A stretch of DNA of 64,000 nt, taken from contig NZ_JBANDL010000002.1 in the NCBI RefSeq assembly GCF_037027445.1, positions 1,488,001 through 1,552,000 on the forward strand, given 5' to 3'. Below the pieces are notes generated by a model. It was not told the DNA's origin. It did not search any database and was given only the letters and a program-made list of their open reading frames with translations. Positions 52,101 through 58,458 of the stretch are shown here, piece by piece. Position 1 is the stretch's first letter; each line of letters begins with the position of its first letter. The position numbers and the translations under genes are program-made. This stretch comes from Lysobacter firmicutimachus (GTDB taxonomy: Bacteria > Pseudomonadota > Gammaproteobacteria > Xanthomonadales > Xanthomonadaceae).

Positions 52101-53574
52101 CACCACCTCGGGCTTGTTCCGCGACCTCTATCCGAACCTGGTGCAGTTGCTCGACCGCGGCGGCCGCCTGGCCCTGGCGGCGAGCGCCAAGACCCTGCGC
52201 GCGCAACGGCCGGAGTTGGCGCCGGCCTTGGCGGCGGCGTTGGCGCCGCTGGGCGAGCAGGTTGAATTCGGTGAGGAAGCGGTGGCCGGCAACGGCGTCG
52301 CTCGCGAATGGTTGCAGCGCACCGACGCCCTGCGCGCGCAGGGCGTGCCGTTGGCCGACGCCGGCCGCGAGGCGGCCTGGCGGGTGTTCGGCGATGCGCC
52401 CGGCGCGTACGGCGCCGGCGTCAATCGGCTCACCGAGCGCTCCGGCGCCTGGAGCGAACGGCGCCAGATCGGCCGCGCCTATCTCAATCGCATGGGGCAT
52501 GCCTACGGTCTCGACGCCAACGGCAGCGCCGCGCATCGCGCGTTCGAGATCGGCCTGGGCCGAGTCGAGCGCAGCTACCACGGCCGCGCCTCGCACCTGT
52601 ACGGCCTGCTCGACAACAACGATGCCTTCGACTACTTCGGCGGCCTGTCGCTGGCGGTGGAAACCCTGACCGGGCGCGTGCCGCAGGCGCAGGTGCTGTA
52701 CAACGCCGACGCCGAGCGCGCCGACGTCGAGCCGCTGGAAGCCGCGCTGCTGCGCGAGTTCCGCGGCCGTTACCTCAATCCCGCCTGGATCCGCCCGCTG
52801 ATGAAACACGGCTATGCCGGCGCGCGCACGGTCAGTCAGGAGTTCCTGGAAAACCTGTGGGGCTGGCAGGTGACCCGGCCGGACGTGATCCACGGCTGGG
52901 CCTGGGACGAAGTGCAGAGCGTCTACCTCGACGACCGCTACCGCCTCGGCGTCGCCGACTTCCTCGAGCGCGGCCACGCCCAGCAGGCCAAGGCGCACAT
53001 GCTGGCGCTGATGCTGGTGGCGGCGCAGAAGGGCTATTGGAAGACGCCCGAGGCCAACCTCGCGCGCCTGGGCGAGCAACTGGCCGCGCTGGTCGCGCGC
53101 AACGGCCTGCCGGGCAGCGGCCACGCCGCGCCGGACCACCCGCTGTGGGGCTGGCTGCAACCGCGGCTGTCGCCGGCAGCGCAGGCGCAGGTGGCCGAAG
53201 TGTTGGCGCGTGCGCGCGGCGAGCGCGGCGCGGTGTCGACGTTCGCACGCGGCGAGACCGCGCGCGCGCAGCAGGCGGCGATGCGGGCCGCGGCATCGAA
53301 TCGCCCGTCGCCGCCCGTGCCGGCGCCGCAGGCCGCACCGAAGCCGCCCGAATCGAAGCAGTCCGGATCGAAGCAGGCCGGTTCGAAGCAGGCGCCCGCC
53401 AAGCCGGCCGAGCCGGCGCGCAACGCGCACGTCAGCGAACTGTCGACCCTGGCGCCGGTGGCGCTGGTCCAGCGCCATCCGCTGCCGTCGGCGCTGATCG
53501 CGCTGGCGATCGCGCTGCTGCTCGGCTTCGGCCTGCGCCGCGGCCTGGCGGTGCCGGCGGCGCGGGCGGGATGA
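49102..53574 (+). CDS. CobN-family chelatase homologue, exported and membrane-anchored (HmuS-like)
   Basis: The 1,490-residue protein has the CobN/magnesium-chelatase H-subunit body: VLYNHPPG-type [54 protein letters not shown] (H683, H687, E691), [30 protein letters not shown], and [60 protein letters not shown]. Unlike cytoplasmic CobN it begins with a signal sequence ([21 protein letters not shown]) and ends with a low-complexity Lys/Pro/Ser linker (~1413-1438) and a membrane helix (~1458-1480). The normal HG after the motif histidine is HS. The ATG at 49102 keeps the signal; a GTG at 48982 is an alternative. It likely inserts or removes metal in tetrapyrroles in the periplasm; no CobS/CobT ATPase is nearby. 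Confidence 0.85.
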   Translation: [1490 protein letters not shown]

Positions 53575-53580
53575 GGTAGA

Positions 53581-53602
53581 GCGCGGGCCGCTGCGCCCGC
53601 GC
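53581..53602 (+). other. Hairpin in the CobN-like/ExbB-like intercistronic gap
   Basis: An 8-bp perfect stem (GCGCGGGC with GCCCGCGC) and a 6-base loop lie 6 bp after the CobN-like stop. It has no T run; it may protect the long upstream message or set the ratio of the subunits. Confidence 0.45.
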
Positions 53603-53638
53603 GATCGACCAGGTCAACGAATACGAGGTAAGACGACG

Positions 53639-54082
53639 ATGGAGTGGATGACGCATTTCGACTGGCTGCACCACCTGATCGCGCGGCTGTTGCCGGTGGC
53701 GATGGCGGTGCTGTTGGCGGCCTGCGGCGCGGCCCTGATCGAGGCCGGCCTGGCGATCGGCGAACGCTGGCTGGGCCTGCGCCGGCTCGAGCGCGCCGGC
53801 GATCCGGCCCTGGTCGAGCGCCTGGCGCGGCGGCGCATCGAGCGCTGCGATCTGCTGGCGCGGGTGCCGCCGATGCTGGGCCTGATGGCGACCATCATCC
53901 CGCTCGGCCCCGGCTTGGCCGCGCTCGGCCAGGGCGATCCGGCCCAGCTCGCCAGCGCGGTCACGGTGGCCTTCGACGCTACCGTGCTCGGCCTGATCGC
54001 CGGCATCGCCGGACTGTGGATCGGCCGCCTGCGCCGGCGCTGGTACGAGGAATTGCTCGAACGCATGGAGGCGGCGGCATGA
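53639..54082 (+). CDS. MotA/TolQ/ExbB-type proton channel protein
   Basis: The 147-residue protein has an N-terminal membrane helix (HLIARLLPVAMAVLLAACGAALIEAGLAI), an arginine-rich cytosolic stretch (ERLARRRIERCDLLARVPPMLGLMATIIPLGPGLAALGQGDPAQLASAVTVAFDATVLGLIAGIAGLWIGRLRRRW) and two more helices. The LGLMATIIPLGPGL and AFDATVLGLIAG motifs are those of the ExbB/TolQ proton-channel family. Its length is short (TolQ is ~230), as in the accessory ExbB proteins next to CobN-like genes. It should form a stator pore that couples proton flow to work. GAGGTAAG lies before the ATG. It overlaps the DUF2149 start (ATGA). Confidence 0.88.
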   Translation: MEWMTHFDWLHHLIARLLPVAMAVLLAACGAALIEAGLAIGERWLGLRRLERAGDPALVERLARRRIERCDLLARVPPMLGLMATIIPLGPGLAALGQGDPAQLASAVTVAFDATVLGLIAGIAGLWIGRLRRRWYEELLERMEAAA

Positions 54083-54375
54083 GCGTGCGCGCCTCGCGCG
54101 CGGCGCGGCGCCGGCTGCGCACGCGTTTCGACCACGACGACGAAGACCCGCGCGCCAGCCTGGTCAATCTGGTCGACGTGATGCTGGTGTTCGCCTGCGG
54201 CCTGCTCGCCGCGATCACCGCGGTGACGCCGCAGCGCACTCCGGTCGAGGTCGCGCGCGGCAAGGCGATCGAGCGCCCGCATCGCGGGCAGCAGGGCGCC
54301 GGGCCGGGCTACCAGGAGGTCGGCCAGGTCTACCGCGACCCCAAGACCGGCAAGCTGATCCTGATCGAGCGCTGA
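54079..54375 (+). CDS. DUF2149 protein, ExbD-like partner
   Basis: The 98-residue protein is MSVRASRAARRRLRTRFDHDDEDPRASLVNLVDVMLVFACGLLAAIT at its start. The FDxDxEDPRASLVNLVDVMLVFACGL segment is the DUF2149 signature and has the topology of ExbD/TolR: a short basic N-terminus, one membrane helix containing an Asp at its start (NLVDVML), and a periplasmic tail (GQVYRDPKTGKLILIER). The Asp in the helix recalls the proton-carrying Asp of ExbD. It overlaps the ExbB-like gene by four bases. Together the two resemble a minimal ExbBD-type energiser for the CobN-like protein. Confidence 0.85.
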   Translation: MSVRASRAARRRLRTRFDHDDEDPRASLVNLVDVMLVFACGLLAAITAVTPQRTPVEVARGKAIERPHRGQQGAGPGYQEVGQVYRDPKTGKLILIER

Positions 54376-54390
54376 GCGGCACCGGCCCCT

Positions 54391-54800
54391 GTAGGAGCGG
54401 CGTAAGCCGCGACCACGGGACGCGCAGAGAAACCAACGCCATCGCCATTGATCGAAGCCCGAAACCGTCGCGGGAGCAGGAGCGGCGCAAGCCGCGACCG
54501 CTATCCTCCACTCTCGCCGCGTCCTTGCCCCATGCCCCTGTAGGAGCGGCGTAAGCCGCGACCACGGGACGCGCAGAGAAACTAACCCCATCGCCATTGA
54601 TCGAAGCCCGAAACCGTCGCGGGAGTAGGAGCGGCGCAAGCCGCGACCGCCATCCTTCACTCTCGCCGCGTCCTTCCCCATGTCTCCCTGTAGGAGCGGC
54701 GTAAGCCGCGACCACGGAACGCGCAGAGAAACCAACGCCATCGCCATTGATCGAAGCCCGAAACCGTCGCGGGAGTAGGAGCGGCGCAAGCCATGACCCG
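54391..54800. repeat. Tandem ~150-bp repeat, 2.7 copies, with two REPs per unit
   Basis: REP starts at 54391, 54540 and 54690 give spacings of 149 and 150 bp. Each unit contains a REP with core GCGGC-GTAA-GCCGC, then GGACGCGCAGAG, CATCGCCA and GATCGAAGCCCGAA, then a second REP with GCGC in the loop, and a ~40-bp tail. The inter-REP segment aligns with the spacer of the 83-bp array at 10583 (GGACGCGCAGAG, GCCATCGCCA and GATCGAAGCCCGAA all identical). The third copy is truncated at its second REP (CAAGCCATGACC). Confidence 0.88.
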
Positions 54801-54855
54801 GGCCTGGCAACCACGGCGCCACCGGCCGATCGCGCCGCCGCGGCCCCAAAACGAA

Positions 54856-54877
54856 CAAGCCGCCCGAAGGCGGCTTG
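54856..54877 (-). terminator. Terminator of the NlpC/P60 gene at 54902
   Basis: A 9-bp perfect stem (CAAGCCGCC / GGCGGCTTG) with loop CGAA has an A-rich left flank (AAAACGAA), giving a T-rich tail on the minus strand. Confidence 0.8.
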
Positions 54878-54901
54878 TGTTGGGATGCTCGGGCGGTCGC
54901 C

Positions 54902-55636
54902 TCAGATGCCGTCGACGCGGCGGGCTTCCATGAACTTGCCGCTCCAGTAGCCGGTGTCCAGGCTGGACACGGTGACGTCCTTGCCGGTGCGCGGAGCGTG
55001 GACGAAGCGGCCGTCGCCGAGGTAGATGCCGACATGGTCGACCCGGCCGCGGCGGCCGAAGAACACCAGGTCGCCCTCGGTCATCGAGGCGCGGTCGATC
55101 ACTGCGCCGGTCTTGGCCATCTCGCGCGAGACGCGCGGCAGTTCGATGCCCAGGGCGTTGCGGAACACGTAGCCGACCAGGCCGCTGCAATCGAAGCCCT
55201 GGTCGGGGCTGCTGCCGCCCCAGCGGTAGGGCGTGCCGAGCAGGCCCAGGGCGCGTTGCAGCAGGCTCTTGATCCGGCTCTGTTCGGCGACCGGCAGGTC
55301 GGCCTTGCCCAGGTTGGCGTTCGGGCCGAGCAGGCGGTTCAGGTCGGTGGCCAGCAGCAGCGCGCGGTCGGACAGGGTCATCGCCTCCGGCAGCATGCTG
55401 CCGGCGGTGGACTCCGGCGCGTCGGCCGAATCGTTGCGCAGCGAGGGGCCGCCGGGCAGGGCGCCCATCGACAGGCCGGTGGCGGTCGAGGACTGGGCGA
55501 AAGCGGGAAGGGCGCAAACCGCCAGCGCGGCGGTGAGCAGGAGACGTTGGGTAGCCCGAGCGGTGCGGGTGCTCTGGGCCAGGGGGGCTTCGGGGGTAGC
55601 AGCCTGGCGGCGTTGGCGAGTGAATTGAGGCGTCAC
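54902..55636 (-). CDS. Secreted NlpC/P60 (C40) cell-wall peptidase
   Basis: The 244-residue protein has a long N-region and signal peptide (RLLLTAALAVCALPAFAQ), a ~90-residue linker (SSTATGLSMGALPGG... to LLGPNANLGKADL) and a C-terminal NlpC/P60 domain. The catalytic Cys is in GFDCSGLVGYVFRNALG and His in DHVGIYLGDGRFVHAP; the third polar residue of the family is not resolved. It cleaves peptidoglycan stem peptides, probably gamma-D-Glu-mDAP. A Clp/CRP-type site lies 92-107 bp upstream, and a tandem paralogue follows upstream at 55789. Confidence 0.92.
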   Translation of the reverse strand: MTPQFTRQRRQAATPEAPLAQSTRTARATQRLLLTAALAVCALPAFAQSSTATGLSMGALPGGPSLRNDSADAPESTAGSMLPEAMTLSDRALLLATDLNRLLGPNANLGKADLPVAEQSRIKSLLQRALGLLGTPYRWGGSSPDQGFDCSGLVGYVFRNALGIELPRVSREMAKTGAVIDRASMTEGDLVFFGRRGRVDHVGIYLGDGRFVHAPRTGKDVTVSSLDTGYWSGKFMEARRVDGI

Positions 55637-55727
55637 GCAGTCATCACGAAGTCGTCACCGGGGAAGGATGATGCCCGGGGCGCCGGAGACATTGGTTTAA
55701 ATTTCGTTAGATGCTCGTTAACAAGCG

Positions 55728-55743
55728 CGTGATTTGATTCACA
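55728..55743 (-). promoter_or_regulatory. Clp/CRP-type binding site upstream of the NlpC/P60 gene
   Basis: CGTGA-TTTGAT-TCACA matches the CRP consensus TGTGA-N6-TCACA at 9 of 10 arm positions with correct spacing. It is embedded in an AT-rich region (TTAAAAA, GTTAACGAG on the minus strand) typical of a promoter, 92 bp from the NlpC start. In Xanthomonas and Lysobacter the CRP-like protein Clp controls extracellular enzyme genes through such sites. Confidence 0.65.
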
Positions 55744-55788
55744 TTTTTAACCGCGACCCGGTGCCGACCCCCGTTCAGGAAAGTCGGA

Positions 55789-56367
55789 TCACTTGTTCAG
55801 CACTCGCTTGGCGCCGCTGTAGTGATCGACCCAATAAGGGCCGTCGAGCCGGTCCAGGCGAACCGTGCCGCCGGTGCTGGGGGCGTGGACGAAACGGCCT
55901 TCGCCGACGTAGATGCCGACATGGCTGACGTTGCCGCGGCTGCCGAAGAACACCAGGTCGCCGGCGGCCAGCCGGGTCGGTTCGATCCGCGGGCCCTGGT
56001 AGGCGGCCAGGTCGCGCGAGGTGCGCGGCAGGCTCAGGGCCAGCATGTCGCGATAGACGTAGTTGACCAGGCCGCTGCAGTCGAAGCCGCTGTCCGGGGT
56101 GTTGCCGCCGTAGCGGTAGGGCGTGCCGACCAGGCTGATGGCGCGCATCAGCACGGCATTGGCGGAGTCGGGGTCCTCGGGCTGGACGTGCGGCCAGTGC
56201 CGGATCGGGGCGCTCGGCGGGGCCGGCTTGCGGACCAGTTCGCGGCCGCCGCCGCATCCCGCCAGCAGCGCGCTCAGGGCCGCGGCCAGGGCCAGCGCCG
56301 GCAACGGCAGCGGGCCGCGCGCTGGCGCGGGAGCGGTGTTGCCGGGATAATGCGCGGCCTTCGTCAC
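55789..56367 (-). CDS. NlpC/P60 (C40) peptidase lipoprotein
   Basis: The 192-residue protein has a lipobox (LALAAALSALLAGC, Cys38) and one NlpC/P60 domain: MRAISLVGTPYRYGGNTPDSGFDCSGLVNYVYRDMLALSLPRTSRDLAAYQGPRIEPTRLAAGDLVFFGSRGNVSHVGIYVGEGRFVHAP. Catalytic Cys and His are intact. It is the family of NlpC/Spr (MepS-like) lipoproteins that cut peptidoglycan cross-links or stems. Domain sequence and gene order show it to be a tandem paralogue of the secreted enzyme at 54902, though only this copy is lipid-anchored. Confidence 0.92.
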   Translation of the reverse strand: MTKAAHYPGNTAPAPARGPLPLPALALAAALSALLAGCGGGRELVRKPAPPSAPIRHWPHVQPEDPDSANAVLMRAISLVGTPYRYGGNTPDSGFDCSGLVNYVYRDMLALSLPRTSRDLAAYQGPRIEPTRLAAGDLVFFGSRGNVSHVGIYVGEGRFVHAPSTGGTVRLDRLDGPYWVDHYSGAKRVLNK

Positions 56368-56499
56368 GTCGCTAGCTTGGCGGCTAACGGCAGCGGCGAC
56401 AAGACAGCGTCCCTGTCGTTTTGTGGCGGTCCGCGCATTCTGCGCGGCGCCGTGTCCCCATTACCGACCGCAGCGTGCGGTCTCCATCCGGATCCAGCA

Positions 56500-56979
56500 A
56501 TGAAAATCGAGAAAGATCGCGTCGTCCGTTTCCACTACACCGTCTCCGAGCAGGGCAGCGAGCCGCTGGAGAGCTCGGAAGGCCGCGATCCGCTGGCGAT
56601 CCTGATCGGCCACAACAACATCATTCCGGGCCTGGAGAAGGCCATGGACGGTCGCGAAGCCGGCGACAAGTTCGAAGTCGACGTGGCCGCGGTCGACGCG
56701 TACGGCGCCCGCCAGGAAGGCCTGACCCAGCGCGTGCCGAAGAAGTACTTCAAGGACGCCAAGCTGAGCCCGGGCATGCAGGCGGTGCTGCCGACCAGCT
56801 TCGGCCCGCGCGCGGTGACCATCCAGAAGGTCGGCATGAGCGTGGTCGACGTCGATCTGAACCATCCGATGGCCGGCAAGGACCTGCATTTCGCGATCGA
56901 GATCGTCGAAGTGCGCGAGGCCAGCAAGGAAGAGGTCGAGCACGGCCACGTCCACGGCGACGGCGGCCACCAGCACTGA
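56500..56979 (+). CDS. slyD: FKBP-type peptidyl-prolyl isomerase SlyD
   Basis: The 159-residue protein has the SlyD layout: FKBP half (MKIEKDRVVRFHYTVSEQGSEPLESSEGRDPLAILIGHNNIIPGLEKAMDGREAGDKFEVDV), an inserted-flap chaperone domain (AAVDAYGARQEGLTQRVPKKYFKDAKLSPGMQAVLPT) and the return strand (VDVDLNHPMAGKDLHFAIEIVEVREA). The C-terminal tail has 5 His (HGHVHGDGGHQH), shorter than the metal-binding tail of E. coli. It assists folding and may store Ni/Zn for metallocentre assembly. The terminator at 57004 follows. Confidence 0.93.
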   Translation: MKIEKDRVVRFHYTVSEQGSEPLESSEGRDPLAILIGHNNIIPGLEKAMDGREAGDKFEVDVAAVDAYGARQEGLTQRVPKKYFKDAKLSPGMQAVLPTSFGPRAVTIQKVGMSVVDVDLNHPMAGKDLHFAIEIVEVREASKEEVEHGHVHGDGGHQH

Positions 56980-57003
56980 CCGCCGCCGCGATCGATGTTC
57001 CGG

Positions 57004-57033
57004 ACGGCCCGCTCGCGCGGGCCGTTCCCGTTT
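57004..57033 (+). terminator. Terminator-like hairpin after slyD
   Basis: A 9-bp perfect stem (ACGGCCCGC / GCGGGCCGT) with loop TCGC is followed by TCCCGTTTGG. The T content is low. Confidence 0.5.
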
Positions 57034-57122
57034 GGGCGGGGCGGTTTCCGCCTCCGCGTTGGCGGCGCTGTTTTGCGCGGCCGGGACGGGCTACATAAGA
57101 GCCGGCTACCTAAGGAACCGCG

Positions 57123-58379
57123 ATGTCCACCGAGCCCGGCCCGATTGCGCCGCCCCTGCCGCCGCCCCTGCCGCTGGCGCCGGTCGCCGCCGGCGAGCGC
57201 CTGGATGCGCTCGACGCGTTGCGCGGCATCGCCCTGCTCGGCGTCCTGCTGAGCAATGCGCCGTTCTTCACCGCGCCGCTGGCGGATCTGTCCGACGGCA
57301 TCGACCCGGCCCTGCGCGGCATCGACCGCTGGACGGCGATGACGGTCTATGTGCTGGTCCGGCACAAGTTCTGGACCGTGTTCTCGCTGCTGTTCGGGAT
57401 CGGCTTCGCGGTGATGGGCGAACGCGCACGGGCCGCCGGCCGCGATTTCCGTCCGCTGTACCTGCGCCGCAGCCTGGGCTTGCTGGCGATCGGCCTGGTC
57501 CATGCCTGGCTGATCTGGTCCGGCGACATCCTGGTCACCTACGCGCTGTGCGCATTCGCGCTGTACGCCTTGCGCGGGCTCGGCGCGCAGGCGCAGTGGC
57601 GGCTGGGCGCCTTGCTGTACGCGGTGCCGTGCGCGTTCTTGCTGTTGCTGGCGGGGCTGCTGACCTTGCCCGGCGTGGCCGGCGACGACGCGCAGGCGCA
57701 GGCGCGCAGCGCCGCCGAACGCGCGCAGGCCGTGGCCGCCTACGCGCACGGCAGCTATGCCGATGCGACCGTGCAGCGCATGCGCGAATTCGCCGAGCTG
57801 ACCCTGTCCGGCGCGCCGGTCATGCTGCCGTTGGCCCTGGGCCTGTTCCTGATCGGCGCCGGCCTGGCCCGCAGCGGCGCGTTCGCCGAGCCGCAGGCGC
57901 ACCGTGGGTTGTGGCGGCGCCTGCTGTGGGGCGGGCTGGGCGCGGGCGCGGCGCTGACCGCCGCGAGTCTGGCGATCGACCCGACCGTCTCCAACGCGCA
58001 CTTGACCGCGCGCAGTTTCCTCGCCGGCACCCTGCACATGATGGGTGCCTTGCCGCTGGCCCTGGCGCTGGTCGCGGCGGTGGTCTTGTCGCTGGCGCGC
58101 GGCCGGCGTTGGCCGCGGCCGTTCGTCGCGCCCGGCCGTGTCGCGCTGAGCCTGTATCTGATGCAGTCCCTGGTCGGCACCTGGGTCTTTTACGGCTACG
58201 GGCTGGGCCTGTGGGGCCGACTGGCGCCGGCGCCGTTGCTGGCGGCGGCCTGCCTGCTGTACCTGGCGCAGATGCGGCTCGCGCACCTGTGGCTGCGCCG
58301 GTTCCGTTTCGGCCCGGCCGAATGGCTGTGGCGTGCCTTCACCTACTGGCGCGTACCGCCGTTGCGGCGCTCGCGCTGA
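57123..58379 (+). CDS. DUF418 family membrane protein
   Basis: The 418-residue protein has about nine to ten membrane segments. It begins with a proline-rich leader, then ERLDALDALRGIALLGVLLSNAPFFTA, the DUF418 signature start. Other landmarks are HKFWTVFSLLFGIGFAVMGERA, YLRRSLGLLAIGLVHAWLIWSGDILVTYALCAF and GRVALSLYLMQSLVGTWVFYGYGLGLWG in the C-terminal DUF418 domain. The family is related to acyltransferase-like membrane proteins; the substrate is unknown. It starts 143 bp after slyD, beyond a hairpin, and is probably a separate unit. Confidence 0.88.
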   Translation: MSTEPGPIAPPLPPPLPLAPVAAGERLDALDALRGIALLGVLLSNAPFFTAPLADLSDGIDPALRGIDRWTAMTVYVLVRHKFWTVFSLLFGIGFAVMGERARAAGRDFRPLYLRRSLGLLAIGLVHAWLIWSGDILVTYALCAFALYALRGLGAQAQWRLGALLYAVPCAFLLLLAGLLTLPGVAGDDAQAQARSAAERAQAVAAYAHGSYADATVQRMREFAELTLSGAPVMLPLALGLFLIGAGLARSGAFAEPQAHRGLWRRLLWGGLGAGAALTAASLAIDPTVSNAHLTARSFLAGTLHMMGALPLALALVAAVVLSLARGRRWPRPFVAPGRVALSLYLMQSLVGTWVFYGYGLGLWGRLAPAPLLAAACLLYLAQMRLAHLWLRRFRFGPAEWLWRAFTYWRVPPLRRSR

Positions 58380-58458
58380 CGAAGGCGCGAGCGCCGGGAC
58401 GCCGACGCGGACCGGCCCGCGCGTGCGGGCCGGTCCGTGGAGCCAGGCCGAAGCGGGA

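Larger units (their letters stand above)
54376..54901. other. 526-bp spacer between DUF2149 and NlpC/P60 genes
   Basis: It is filled almost completely by the 150-bp REP repeats (54391-54800) and, at its right end, the NlpC terminator (54856-54877). No protein gene is seen. Confidence 0.7.

Noticed and set aside
49060..53478. A 1,472-codon open frame antisense to the CobN-like gene
   Set aside because: Its translation is Arg/Gln/Ala/His-rich without domains, while the plus strand encodes a clear CobN-family protein; long antisense frames are expected at this GC content.
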